DNA of 64,000 nucleotides from Plasmopara viticola (taxonomy: Eukaryota; Oomycota; Peronosporomycetes; Peronosporales; Peronosporaceae), in assembly GCA_001695595.3 (NCBI GenBank), contig MBPM02000027.1, forward strand, positions 62,001 to 126,000, given 5' to 3'. The notes under the pieces were generated by a model. It ran no database searches and was not told the DNA's origin. It saw only the letters and a list, made by a program, of their open reading frames with translations. Made by a program: the position numbers and the translations under genes. This document shows, one piece after another, positions 11,255 to 22,918 of the stretch; within the stretch, counting starts at the first letter, position 1; the number at the start of each line of letters is the position of its first letter.

Positions 11255-13731
11255 TTAATTGAATCTTTAACACCGATGAGTCGTCCGGATAGTACCCTTC
11301 AAGCTGGCGGAGCACTTTGAGATCGTCTAGAAGGTGACCTTGCTTATGTACATCACGCCACTTCTCCATACAAAGCTCTCCAACCTTAGAACGCAGCAGC
11401 CGTAGCAGTGTGTTGGGATGCAAAAAGCGCATGTGGTGTGCTGGGATCCATTCGACTGGCTGGCCTGTAAAGTATTGAATCCAGTAGTCATTTGTAAAGA
11501 GTGTCGGAGCAATGGACATGAGCGCAAGCTCAAATATACCGAGGGCCTTCGACGCACGCGCAAGCTCCGTAATCGTGTCAGAGTGGGTCCACCACTTGGC
11601 ACATGCCTTGAAGATGTCATGGAGGTTGGATGGTAGTGGCATATTCATGACACGTTTCCACTTTGTAACAAAAGTTGTGTCTTCTGTCGGGTACGTAGCT
11701 GATAATACGCGATTGATTGCATGCAGTTGCGCAATTTCAGCGATGATGCGGTGGTCACCTGCCATTTTAAAGGACAACGCACTGTTGAAAGCCATCGGAC
11801 ATTGAGCTGCCAGTTTCATCACAAGGTCTGGATTTGATGCATTATCGAGTAACTTGACCATGCCATCGACCTTTTCGTCTGCAAGCACAAGACGATCTGG
11901 CAACGTATCAAGCAGGGCAGTGTTTTCATCATTGATCATTGCCTCGGTAACCTCTTGGATCGACGTAGCCTTCGCTGCTTTTTTAATTTTTGTGTGGTGT
12001 TTTTCCATGAGAAATACCGACTTCTTTGCGGTGCCATATCCATAGGACGTGCCACGGCTACTGGTACAATCTGCTTGCGTAAGCCATACTTCTTGCTTGC
12101 CGTGACGTCTTTAAGCTCAAGATCGACTTCCATGTTCTGCAGGACGTCAAAGAAGTTTTTATTCGCGATTCCATCGAGTGATTGCGTCTGTTTTTTGGTA
12201 AGAAGATTTGAGAAGTCAATGTCTCCGCGGCTCCGTTTTTGCTGTTGCAGACGGTGACGAATCCGTCTGAGGTTTCTCCGTTTGTAAGATACATCGTTGG
12301 TCTCTTCATACTGCTTTCGGGACTGCGGGGCGGAGAGATTTTTCCGCTCGACCCTTCGAACGTTGCAACTGACAGAATATCGTCAGTGCGGCTTGGAGGA
12401 CTCGCGAGCTGATTGCAGTTGTGTGGCAGACCATGCTGAACTTCTTGTTGAAGCTTCTTATCATTTTTCGCTCTGGACTCTTGTACTGCACGCTGCAGCG
12501 AGGTCATCGACTTGGACTTCGAAATGGCTATGTTTGGGTTCGTTTGATGCTCCTGTTTTGCTACAGCAAGTGCCGTGACAGTTTGCAGTGGCGATTACCC
12601 GGTTGGAGTGGCTGGACATTGCAAGTTGGTGTCACTCGTGCGCAGGTCGATGAAATGATGCGAACGATAGCCGAACGGCAAGCGCTCGGAAGGATATGGA
12701 GCGTTCTTTCCGTGCACGGGGTGCAGTTTGTTGTCGAATTGGAGCTGGTCACAAACCGATCCATTCACAATGAGAGGATCAGGGCATGTCGTGCTAAGGA
12801 AGTATACTCTCCAGGTGGCTGACGTTATTCCAGTTGCAAGGTTCACTTCACGTAAGGTATCGTACACCGGTTTGCAGCCCATCAAGAATAAGCGGTGCAA
12901 CATTACGTCCGTTTTCGTGTCCGAGTCAACATTAGAAATATCGACAAAGTACTTGCCACCTAGAACGTCGAATTCCTTAAACATAAATACACCCCCTAAG
13001 ATGTTTATCTTTGTGCGTTCGAGAGCGATGCAGGCGTCCTTCGACTTAACTTTAATTCGAAGATTGCCACCGGGAAGTTTGGACACTTGGCCTATCTCGA
13101 ACTTGCTGTACAGGCGTTCAAGTACGTCGTTGCCGTGATGCTTGCCCGTTAGCGATGCCATAATCTTCTTGAGCGATGTTTTTGCAAACATGCGTCCGGT
13201 ATCGATGACCATATCGTACTTGGCACGAGGAAGGGTATATGGCCGCGCCTGCTCCATGTGAGAGGCGATAAATGACCAGTCCCCGCCAGCAGCGTACTGA
13301 CGTTCGATTGCTTCAATGTCGCAGGCGAGTGGCTTGGGCGTTTCTACACGCCGACGCGCAGCGTCAACGTCCTCGGTGCTCCGACGAATGGTTTCTTGCT
13401 GCGCAAGTAAGCTAGCCATGGTCGGACGCATGTCTTCATCTGGTGGGGACGAGACATTCTTGACGCCTGGCTGAGGGGAGAGAATCGATTCACTGTCCGT
13501 ACCACCAGGCGCACTTGACCCAGCGAACGCGTCCGAGGTGGAAGCATTAAGTTTCGGCAGCGTGACCGTAGCCGCATCGTCAGTTGAACTGGATGTCAGA
13601 GGCAACTCTATATCGAGTCCCTTCTCCAATTGATGATTACTTACAGTAAGTAACAACGCAGACGGGACAGATTTGACGTTTTCGAAAGATTCTTTGCGAA
13701 ACGCGCGGGAAGAAATGTCAGGGCTGCCCAT
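11202..13731 (-). pseudogene. LINE B ORF1, disrupted
   Basis: Begins MGSPDISSRAF.... It has the same in-frame TAA as LINE A (12595-12597), followed by two private 1-nt losses in short homopolymers, near 12238 and 12033, before returning to frame and ending ...SSRC-stop at 11202. The core block VSKLPGGNLRIKVKSKDAC is intact. The two indels could be decay or sequencing error; the TAA is shared with A and so is real or inherited. Confidence 0.82.
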
Positions 13732-13817
13732 TGCGATAGAACGAAGGGTAGAAAAGGTGGTTGAAAGGGGGTACTTCCTATGATTTGACTTGCGTAGTTG
13801 CCGGTAAATTGGGAAGT
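13732..13817 (-). promoter_or_regulatory. LINE B 5' UTR
   Basis: 86 bp, nearly identical to the LINE A 5' UTR. It ends flush with the tRNA-Lys stub at 13818. Confidence 0.5.
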
Positions 13818-13834
13818 ACCCGTCTAGCTCGGTT
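13818..13834 (+). repeat. 17-bp tRNA-Lys stub between LINE B and LINE C
   Basis: ACCCGTCTAGCTCGGTT, with one A-to-G change from the other copies. It is at once the right duplicate of B and the left duplicate of C, and is the only DNA between the two elements. Confidence 0.9.
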
Positions 13835-14194
13835 AAAGTTGTCTATATTTAGTATTATAGACTAATGACTAATCATCTTGCCTAACTTTAATTCTACTCT
13901 ACACTAAATTTGTGTACTTTACATATTTGGTGTTTGGTTTGTGTGTAGGGCTTCGATTCTACACTTTTGCCCCATTTTGAATTGGAAATTGGCGCGTTCG
14001 ACCCTCCGCGCGGGGTTAGTTTTTAGTGACAACTAAAAATTAGCACCTGTAGCTTTGGCCATTTGTGCGACACATGCATCGCCAAGTGCATGCCAACTGG
14101 CTGCACGTGCACTTACCTCTGACGCATATACGCAAACCTTTGTCTCCAAGCCTTCTGTTGTGTCTTTTAGCCTCCAAACCTTCACATTTCTCGG

Positions 14195-14300
14195 GCCAGC
14201 TTTCAAGTGGGTCCACCTCAGGGCTCATGCCCCCCGTCCCCCTTTCGGGTGCAGCCGGAGACAACACAGTCCGCTGAGGAAAACCCGTTTTCAACCTGGC
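14195..14300 (-). other. LINE C 3' UTR hairpin 1
   Basis: CCAGC and CCTCAG on the left arm pair with CTGAGG and CTGG on the right, around a G/C-rich loop containing TTTCGGGTGCAGCCGGAGAC. Confidence 0.6.
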
Positions 14301-14340
14301 GAGTAGCGCTTCGGTTTGGAGGGTCCTTCACTTTCCTCAA

Positions 14341-14446
14341 GCCGGCTGTGAATTGAGCTCACCTCAGGGCTCATGTTCCCCGTCCCCCTTTCGGGTGCAG
14401 CCGGAGACAACACAGTCCGCAGAGGTGAGCCCGACTTACAGCCGGC
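14341..14446 (-). other. LINE C 3' UTR hairpin 2
   Basis: Outer arms GCCGGC/GCCGGC and inner arms GCTCACCTC/GAGGTGAGC can pair. The loop is homologous to that of hairpin 1, so the two arose by duplication. Confidence 0.65.
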
Positions 14447-14553
14447 GAGTACTGAGGTAGTCAGGCCACTTGAGCAGGAGCCAGCAAATTCGAAAGTGAG
14501 CGGACTGAACACGTGGCGAGCGGCCGTCGGAAAAAAAACTTCCAAATAGCATG

Positions 14554-17500
14554 TCATGCCATTCGACAGGAAAAACTGCCAAAAGTTGGTTGGGACTTAA
14601 TCTCGCGCACAACCCTGGCCAAGGCCAGCTTATCGTCGCTTCCGTATAATTGCCTTTCGAAGAATCTCATGTGCGCTTTGAACGTCATTAATATCACTTG
14701 GAGCGCAGGAAGCGCCGGTGTAGGCTGTCTTCCGTCAAATAGGCAGCGATTCCGGTCTGACCAGATGAAATGGAGCGTAAGAGCTCGAAGTGTGTGCCAG
14801 ACGTCACGCACAACTTTCTCGCAAGCCGCCCACTTATCACACACGACCGGCTTTGCTGCCAGGACAATGTCCAGCCACGTCAGCCGCGCTCGACAGAACG
14901 GTGACACCAGCTGTTGCACATGCGTCCACAGCTGTACTGCAAGGGTGCAGTCGAAGAACAAGTGCTGATCGGTCTCTATTGCACCACATTCTGCACGGAC
15001 GCAGCGGCGTTTGTGAGGTTTAGATGCCTCCAGGAACCAGAATCGCGAGCGTACCGGCAGCAGGCGAAACGCAAGGCAAAATTGTAGGTCTTCATAAATC
15101 GGCAGCAGGATCACGCGCAGATGCTTGTTGTACTTCACGTACGCTTTAATCTGCTCTTCTCCCACATGATGGGAATGCACAGTCATCGGATGTGGTTTTG
15201 TCGGTGTCTTCGGTGTCCACACCACACACAGCAGTGCTGACCTTGGAATGGTAGGGACTAAGTACAATTTCGAAGCACTGTTGCAGCCTAAGTGGGGAAG
15301 AAGTTGCCTTTCTCTGCTGAAAGGCCGTAGAACGAGCTGTGTCGCACCAAGCCGCTCGACAATTTGCGTGGCCTCCTTGTACAGCACTCGAAGCCACTGA
15401 ATTTGTCGGCCCGGCGGCACAGACAGGAGTTTGAAGTCAATATGGCGCTGGACAAAGTCTTGTTGCGATGGCCATGCCCTTCCTTCGCGCATAAAATCGA
15501 CGAGTGAACGCACTCCAAAGGTTCTTAAAATGTGAAGTCTAAAACTTCGTTGAGGCTCCACCACCATCCCGATACATCGACGATGTGCCACATTTGTGGA
15601 GGAACGTGGAGTCTGCTCGTAGTGAAGATCTGCATCCGAGTGAAACCAAATTGGTTGTCGAAGACCGTACCATGCGCGCTCTTCTGGGGGCAGGTCTTGC
15701 CATGTGACGTCCCAGTGAATCTTGTACCACCACATCCACGTCCTTTTCCACCATAAAGAAATCAGCTTCCATCTGATGAGATTGCCGTGACGAAGTGGAG
15801 ATATCGTGAGGAAGTCAAGAGCTTTCATGTTACCCGTGCGTGGAAGCAACAGTTTCAAGAGAGCACAGCTTGCTGTCGTCCAATTTCGTGCGTCCACTAC
15901 TTGCGCAGCGCTAACGAATTGCAGGAGTAGCTGAAGACGCTGACGCTGTAGCTGAGCTTCTAAGCTTGGGATACCAAGACCTCCATCTCTCTTTCGTTGG
16001 AAGAGAAACTCTTGTGGTATGAGCTGGACGTGCGATGCATCTCGATTGTGTTTTCGACTCAGCACGAATCGGTTGAGCATCGACTGCCACCGCTTCACGA
16101 CATTTGCTGGTATAGACACGTGCTGCGTATAATGCCACAAGCGAGAGAGCACCATCGTTTGAGCTATTAGAAGCCGACCCCGGAGTGTCCTCGCTCTTCG
16201 ATACCAAAGCTTAAAGCCGTCGTAGAAGATCTGTTCAAGAAACTCCACGATAGCATCATTCACCCTCGACTGTCCAAATGGAATGCCTAGATATTTGACC
16301 GTCTCTAACTTTCCAAGTACTTTCAATCCGGCGAGCGGAGGACAGGTCAATTTTCGATTGAGCCCGAGTAGCACCGACTTTGTGAGGTTAAGCTTCGCTC
16401 CAGAGCCTTTACAGTACTCGTCTACAACTTCAAGCTGTGCCTGCAAATTCGGTATCGAGCTCCCTAGAAGAGTCGAGTCATCCGCAAGGAACATGCTCGT
16501 GGCGGTGTGGTCTGCGTTTAGACAAATGCCGTATTCTTCATGAGATCGCAGCAAGTTGCCGAGCGGCTCGATTGTCAAAATGAAGAGAAGTGCTGACAGC
16601 GGGTCACCTTGTTTCACTCCTCTCGTTGGACGCAGTGCAGGCTGAATGGTCTGGTTGATGAGAAGATGCGCTTGAGGGTCGGTGTAGAGTAGTTTTATCC
16701 ATTGAGCAAACTCCACGCCAAACCCCATTCGATCGAGTAGCCGAAACATGTAGTTCCAATTCACGCGGTCGAATGCCTTCTCAAAGTCCAAAAACAGCGC
16801 GTATGCCTCTTCGTCCAGACCCGACATGAGATCTTGCAGGTCCGCGAGGAATCTCACGTGGTGGTGAATCGAGCGGCCTTTGACAAATCCTTTCTGGTCA
16901 GGATGGATTAGGTCAGGAATGACTCTCTGGAGACGATGCGACAGAGCCTTTGACAATACCTTCACGTCCACCTGCATAAGAGCGATGGGTCGGTAATTGG
17001 CAGGCTCTGCTCTTGAACCTTTTTTATGTAAAAGCACAACTGCAGACTTCCGTTGGGACGGAAGCAAAACTCCTCGACGAAGCCTGTCGTTAAAAACAAT
17101 TTTAAGCACTCACCAAAGACGTCAGGAGCCACTTGGTAGAAAGCTGCTGTCAGTCCGTCCATTCCGGGTGCGGAGGTTGCCTTCATGTGCTTGATTGCAC
17201 TCGCAAGGTCTGAGGCAGTGACGGGCGCACTTAAGATTGCACGGTTAGCCTCGGAGACGAAGCAAACGATTGAGTCTAGAAGTTTGTGCTGCAAATCAAC
17301 GTCGGGTGGAGGAGTTCTTCCTGTCACACTGTTGTGGTCTCCCATCTCGGAACCCCAGTGCTCCAGAAAGCGGAGAAAAATCTCGTGAGAGTTTGTCGAG
17401 ACGCTGCCATTCGATGTCCTTACCTCCTCAATCGAGACTTGTCTCAAGCTCGTGTCCAATGGGCGAAAAAAATGTTTCGTCGATTTTTCTACATTGGCTG

Positions 17501-18800
17501 CCTGAAAATCAAATGCCTTGTCTTGGTTGCACTGACTCGTCCGAGTAAGCGTCTCTTTGTAGTTTCTCATGGCTTCATCGAAGTGGTCTTGATTTGAGTC
17601 ACTAGAAGTGACGCGATACCGAGCAGCGGCTCGGTCAAGCTGTATCCTTGCTTCTTCGATTTCCTGGCAGTTCTGCATCCGGAGCTTCTTCTGCACGTCT
17701 TGAAGCTGGGTCTTGATTCTCGCTTTCCACCCCTCCCAGATCTTGCCTGGATTTGACGCAGTGCGCAGCGCTTCTCGAACCAGCTCAGCTTCTTTCTCGA
17801 TTGCAGATACTACCACTGGGTACTCCAGTAAGTAGCGAGGAAATTTCCAGTATCCGCGGCCATGCAACTGGGAGCCAGATCGGAAACTCACACTGTGAGC
17901 GAGGTGGTCGCCAGCGTGCTTCGACAGAAAGTACTTGGACGTGTGATAAAAGCGTGTGTATAAGGACTCTGACAACAGGATGTAGTCCAGTCGATTCTTT
18001 CGAGGAAGCGGGCCAGTGAACACGCGCTTGTCGTCGAAGTGAACCCGCCATGCATCAACAACACCCAGCTTCGCCAGCCATTCAAGACAGCTGGACCTTC
18101 CCGGGTCATAGCGCAAGTTGGGGGTAGATGAGTCAAGTCTTGGGTCTAAGGGAGTGTTGAGATCGCCCAGCACCAAGTGCGTTGCTTGATCCTCGAAATC
18201 CTCAGTCGTCAGACTCGAGTAAAATTGCTGTTTTTCTTTGCAGTCAACCGGCGCGTATACGTTATGAATGTAGATAGGAGCACTCTCAAAAATCAACTTG
18301 ATCACAAGGTAGCGACCTTCGACTGACAGATTGGAGATCTCGACGGCTGACGCAAAGCCAGGGAAATCGGAGCGGAGCACAGTGAGAACACCATTGCTCC
18401 GGCCTCGTGTAGGCCGGAGCATCTGCGAGTTTGAATCGTTCACAAAAACCTTATGCTTAAAGTTTGAGTCCAAGTGAAACTTGAAGTTGGAGAGGTGCGT
18501 GTTGTCACTGAACTTGGTCTCTTGGACACACGACACCGAGTATTTGGAAAGCAGATTCTCGATAAATAGGTGACCATTCTTCTTGATGCCGTTTGTGTTA
18601 ACTGTGAGAACATTGATGTTGTTCCATGTTGTTGCAGTCGAGAATGGTTTAGCAACGAGTGGCCAAGCCGCCCCCAACCAACGCGACTCCATCCTCAGCG
18701 ACTTGGAGTTGTAGTACCGACGAGCTGGCATCATAGAATCCCTTGAGCTGCTGCAGAGACTCAAGGTCTTCCAGAAGGTATCCTTGCCATTGAACTTCAT
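14554..18800 (-). pseudogene. LINE C ORF2 (endonuclease-RT-zinc finger), one frameshift
   Basis: Starts at the ATG at 18798-18800, overlapping the ORF1 tail by about 150 bp. The first 612-codon frame carries the endonuclease motifs (TVNTNGI, QETK, YIHNVYAP, GDLNTPLD, LDYILLS, GDHLAHS). A 1-nt loss near 17105 (compare 57863 in LINE G) moves the RT to a second open frame of 851 codons: YRPIALMQVD, LDFEKAFDRVNW, VKQGDPLSALLF, LADDST, and the finger CVRAECGAIETDQHLFFDC. The first residue of the RT active-site box is FLADD here, versus FFADD in the other copies. Apart from that single indel the frame is complete. Confidence 0.9.
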
Positions 18801-21091
18801 GCCACTGTTGCATGCAGTACGCGCCGAGCTCCGACCTCAAGAGGCGAAGCAGCGTGTTCACATGAAGAAATCGAGTGTGGTGAGCCGGAATCCACTCTAC
18901 AGGCTGGCCTGTTAGATACTGGATCCAGTGGTCGTTGTGGAAGATCGTTGGCGCAAACGACATGAGCATGATCTCGAACATGCCCAAAGCCTTAGACGCG
19001 CGAGACAGCTCCTTGATCTCATCTGTCGATGTCCACCATTTTGCGCACGTCTTAAAAATGTCACTACGTTTCGATGGAACTGGTGCTCTCATCAGCTTTT
19101 TCCATTTTGCGCTGAAAGTGGTGTCTTCGTCCGGTGTAGTTGCACACAGGATGCGGTTGATCGTGTGTAACTGTGCAAGCTCGTACACCTCTTGACTACT
19201 TTCCGCCATTGCAAGAGACAGTGCACTGTTAAAGGCGAGAGGAGACTCGATAGCCTTTTTAGTGATATTGTCCGGGTTTGTGGCGTTCTTGAAGATTTTG
19301 CGCACTCCTTCAACCCTCTTGTCTGCATCGGCGAGACAGTCAGGAAGCACGTTGAGAAGCGCCGTGTTCTCGTCGTTTATCATCGATTCTGTCACCTCAA
19401 GAATTGGTGACGCTTTGGCCGCTTTCCTGATTTTGGTATGGTGCTTCTCGACAAAGAAAGCGGAATCAGTTGACGCTTTCAGTGCGTCAGGACGTTTTAC
19501 ATCCACAGGAACGACCTGGCGACGAAGTCCGTACTTCGTGTCTGCTGTCACGTTTTTTGACACGAGCTTCACTTCCATCGACTGAAGCACCTGAAAATAG
19601 TTTGCAGTGGCGACGCCATCTAGGGGTTGCGTAGCTTGCTGCTTCAACATGTTAGAGAAGTCAATCGAGTTGCGGGCACGCTTCTTCTTGTTAAGAGCAC
19701 TGACGAAGCCATCGTCAGCTCCACCGGTCAGCTTTAGAACAGGCGTCAGCAAGGCCTTCGGACTTCCAGGAGGAGAAATCATGCCGTTGGATCCGGTAAA
19801 AGTCGAGATAGAAAGCGTGTCCAAGTTTTTTCTTGGTATTTGACGATTTGGTTGGCAGCGGGTGGCTTGCCATGCTGAGCTCCAAGCTGTCGGAGCTGAC
19901 CTTCCCGTTTCTTTGCTTCCTGCACTGCTCTTTGCAGTGAGGTTTGTTTGGACATCGGCTTCGCATTCATCATCTCCGCGTGCTCGTGTGTCTTCGGCTG
20001 CTGTTGCTGAGATGTCTTATGCACCGAATCTGGTGCTGAATAGACACTGTCATGTGTACCAAGATCGATTCCGTGATGCGAGCGATAGCCGTATGGCAGG
20101 CGCTCGGACTGATAAGGCGCGTTCTTTCCATGCGCGGGGTGTAGCTTGTTCTCAAATAGCACTTGGTCGCAGACGCTGCCGTTCACCATCAGCGCGCTTG
20201 GACACGTACTCGACAAGAAGTAAACCCGCCATGTTGCCGACGTGATGCCGGTTGCAAGGTTCACTTCGCGGAAGGTGTCGTACACAGGCTTGCATCCGAG
20301 TAGGAACAGTCGATGTAAGATTAAATTCGTGTCCGTGTCCGAATCCACGTTAGAAATGTCAATAAAGAATTTTCCGCCGAGCACGTCAAACGTTTTGAAC
20401 ATGAAGACACCTCCAAGAATGTTCACCTTTGTGCGCTCAAGTGCGAGACATGCTTCTTTTGACTTTACCTTGATGCGAAGGTTACCGCCAGGGAGTTTGG
20501 ACACTTGACCGATTTCAAAACTGGCATACAGTTTCTCAAGTGCTTCATTACCATGGTTCTTACCGGAAAGCGATGCCATGATTTTTTGCATCGGTGTTTT
20601 TGCAAATGTACGACCAGTGTCAATTACCATGTCATACTGGGCGCGAGGCAGAGCGTACGGCCGCGATTGCTCCATGCGAGACACAATCAAAGACCAGTCA
20701 CCACCAGCAGCGTACTGGCGCTCAATCGCTTCAACGTCGCAAGCAAGGGGCTTTGGTGTCTCCACACGACGACGGGCAGAATCGAGCTCAGCGTTGTCCC
20801 GACGAATGGTCTCTTGTTGAGCGAGTAAATCCGCCATAGTTTGTCTTGCTCAAACGAAGGCGAGGAATCGTCTGATGAAGGCTCATCACCCGCATTCGAA
20901 GTCAAGGTAGAAGCAGTCGACATCGTGCCCATCTGCACATCCTCCGGTTCCATCTCTACGACAGGTCCAATCGTTGAATTCTCTCCAGAAATTTTCTGGA
21001 TTGACATAACAGGGGACGGGTGTGGTAAAGCACTTGCTTTTAAGGTGTCAACTGGCAGTTGCGAAAGGGCGACCGAAGCTGGATTCTCCAT
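18649..21091 (-). pseudogene. LINE C ORF1, two indels
   Basis: Homologous over its length to the intact LINE G ORF1 (MENPASVALSQ... to ...GGLATRC-stop). An 8-nt deletion near 20841 and a 1-nt loss in a T run near 19826 split it into three frames. The conserved block VSKLPGGNLRIKVKSKEAC / KFFIDISNVDSDT is intact. Confidence 0.87.
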
Positions 21092-21177
21092 TGGATAGGC
21101 AAAGGTTGGAAAGGCTTAAGGTTGATAGGGGTTCTTCCGAAGAGTCGACTTGTGGGGTAGCCGGCAAATTGAGAAGT
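21092..21177 (-). promoter_or_regulatory. LINE C 5' UTR
   Basis: 86 bp. The element's first base touches position 1 of the tRNA-Lys at 21178, so LINE and tRNA are transcribed divergently from a shared boundary. Confidence 0.5.
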
Positions 21178-21250
21178 ACCCGTCTAGCTCAGTTGGTTGG
21201 GCGCTGGCCTTTTAAGCCAGTGGTCGTGGGTTCGAGCCCCACGGGGGGTG
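21178..21250 (+). tRNA. tRNA-Lys(TTT)
   Basis: Full gene rebuilt by the LINE C duplication. The D arm reads GCTC-AGTTGGTT-GGGC, still pairing through one T-G. The acceptor 3' strand GGGGGGT leaves a G5-G68 mismatch, as in the copies at 22289 and 23403. Confidence 0.88.
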
Positions 21251-21734
21251 TAAATTGCCTAAGAGTCGTGCGTGAAAGATTTGTGCGCCATGCATTTATA
21301 CTAGAAAGCAGCACATGCTCCTTCTTCGTATTTTGGTTTGGATTTCTCTTTAAGTCTAACAATCGTCATGGTCGTTCACGGTGCGATTACTCTTGACTAC
21401 AAGAGCGACGCAAGTAGCTGTTTTAAACAGCAAAGAATAAAATTTTCTGCTCGACTATATTCGAAGCATTTCCGTTGTTAGGAAATGGGCTGCCTGTCTG
21501 CACTCAGCAGTTAGAACTCTCTCGTAAACACGAAAACTATGTGTGATCTTCGCAAAAGAATGTTCAATCATGCGTTTGTCACGACGTTCTTGTCCGGCTT
21601 ATGCGAGTAGAATAATGTGGTTGCATGTGTGCATACCAAGAGCTTATACTTGGTGTTTGTGTGTTTGTCGGTGTGCTTGCTCCTGGTTGTGTTTCTCTTT
21701 TTGTGTACATTTGATATTATCTTAACTCGAGTAT
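21251..21734. repeat. tRNA-Lys unit spacer
   Basis: Homologous to 5512-5996. No gene seen. Confidence 0.8.
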
Positions 21735-21751
21735 ACCCGTCTAGCTCAGTT
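21735..21751 (+). repeat. tRNA-Lys 5' stub before SINE S2
   Basis: Left duplicate of S2. The base before it is T, as at 22011, so the duplication may be 18 bp. Confidence 0.9.
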
Positions 21752-22011
21752 GAAAGTTGTCATGTATTTAATCTTAACACAACCTATACCTTCTCGGCTT
21801 GGCTAGGATTTCTACATTTACATTTTTAGTCTGAAGATTCTTTTTCGTCTTGTTATCGTCTTATTCTTGGTCGGGGTCGGAAATATTTCGCTTGGGGCCG
21901 TCCTCTCCCCAAGTTTGGTTGATTACGAAGTTTGTCCGGTGTGGGGCTCGAACCCGCAACACACACCGTGAGGACCAGAAGCATAATCCACTAACCCACG
22001 CCACCGGGTCT
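21752..22011 (-). mobile_element. SINE S2
   Basis: Same element as S1, with scattered substitutions. Its tRNA-like head is at the right end. It is stacked directly beside S3 with only a 17-bp tRNA stub between. Confidence 0.85.
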
Positions 22012-22028
22012 ACCCGTCTAGCTCAGTT
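22012..22028 (+). repeat. tRNA-Lys 5' stub between SINEs S2 and S3
   Basis: Identical to tRNA-Lys 1-17. It is the right duplicate of S2 and the left duplicate of S3. Confidence 0.9.
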
Positions 22029-22288
22029 GAAAGTTGTCATGTATTTAATCTTAACACAACCTATACCTTCTCGGCTTGGCTAGGATTTCTACATTTACAT
22101 TTTTAGTCTGAAGATTCTTTTTCGTCTTGTTATTCTTTTATTCTTGATCGGGGTCGGAAATATTTTGCTTGGGGCCGTCCTCTCCCCAAGTCTGGTTGAT
22201 TACGAAATTTGTCCGATGTGAGGCTCGAACCCGCAACACACACCGTGAGGACCAGAAGCATAATCCACTAACCCACGCCACCGGGTCT
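22029..22288 (-). mobile_element. SINE S3
   Basis: Third SINE in the Lys cluster. It carries a variant near the B box (GTGAGGCTCGAACC on the plus strand, versus GTGGGGCTCGAACC in S2). Confidence 0.85.
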
Positions 22289-22361
22289 ACCCGTCTAGCT
22301 CAGTTGGTAGAGCGCTGGCCTTTTAAGCCAGTGGTCGTGGGTTCGAGCCCCACGGGGGGTG
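22289..22361 (+). tRNA. tRNA-Lys(TTT)
   Basis: Consensus Lys copy: GTAGAGC D arm, loop CTTTTAA, T loop TTCGAGC, G5-G68 mismatch in the acceptor. Confidence 0.9.
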
Positions 22362-22846
22362 TAAATTGCCTAAGAGTCGTGCGTGAAAGATTTGTGCGCC
22401 ATGCATTTATACTAGAAAGCAGCACATGCTCCTTCTTCGTATTTTGGTTTGGATTTCTCTTTAAGTCTAACAATCGTAATGGTCGTTCACGGTGCGATTA
22501 CTCTTGACTACAAGAGCGACGCAAGTAGCTGTTTTAAACAGCAAAGAATAAAATTTTCTGCTCGACTATATTCGAAGCATTTCCGTTGTTAGGAAATGGG
22601 CTGCCTGTCTGCACTCAGCAATTAGAACTCTGTTCGTAAACACGAAAACTATGTATGATCTTCGCAAGAGAATGTTCAATCATGCGTTTGTCACGAAGTT
22701 CTTGTCCGGCTTATGCGAGTAGAATAATGTGGTTGCGTGCGTGCATACCAAGAGCTTATACTTGGTGTTGGTGTGTTTGTCGGTGTGCTTGCTCCTGGTT
22801 GTGTTTCTCTTTTTGTGTACATTTGATATTATCTTAACTCGAGTAT
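22362..22846. repeat. tRNA-Lys unit spacer
   Basis: Homologous to 5512-5996. No gene seen. Confidence 0.8.
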
Positions 22847-22918
22847 ACCCGTCTAGCTCAGTTGGTAGAGCGCTGGCCTTTTAAGCCAGTGGTCGTGGGT
22901 TCGAGCCCCACGGGGGTG
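22847..22918 (+). tRNA. tRNA-Lys(TTT), 72 nt, one G missing in the acceptor
   Basis: The 3' strand has five G instead of six, which shortens the acceptor. Possibly non-functional, or a homopolymer sequencing error. Confidence 0.8.

Larger units (their letters stand above)
6014..13817 (-). mobile_element. LINE B (subfamily A/B/D), full length, decayed
   Basis: A 7.8-kb complete element bounded by tRNA-Lys duplicates at both ends. Order in its own sense: 86-bp 5' UTR, ORF1 (13731 to 11202), ORF2 (11254 to 7040), 1026-bp 3' UTR. The 5' end motif AATT...CCGG is present with one change (CCGGTAAATT on the plus strand). It is nearly identical to LINE A. Both frames carry stops and 1-nt indels, so it is not autonomous as sequenced. 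Confidence 0.93.
13835..14553 (-). other. LINE C 3' UTR
   Basis: Contains two related units of about 105 bp (hairpins listed separately) and a terminal segment ending GACAACTTT. There is no poly(A) tail. The block around GATTCTACACTTTTGCCCC near 13951 is recognisable in all subfamilies. Confidence 0.7.
13835..21177 (-). mobile_element. LINE C (subfamily C/G), full length, nearly intact
   Basis: A 7.3-kb complete element: 86-bp 5' UTR, ORF1, ORF2 and 719-bp 3' UTR. Both ends sit on tRNA-Lys duplicates (13818 and 21178). It carries only three frame-breaking indels in all. Its sister copy, LINE G, lies in a tRNA-Met gene, so this subfamily uses both targets. Confidence 0.93.

Noticed and set aside
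11936..12507. Small ORFs in LINE B ORF1 as separate genes
   Set aside because: They are pieces of ORF1 separated by 1-nt indels, matched residue by residue by LINE A.
14195..14446. Direct repeats in the 3' UTRs as LTRs
   Set aside because: They are internal, about 105 bp long, sit side by side at one end only, and the elements have a LINE-type endonuclease and no integrase or gag-pol.
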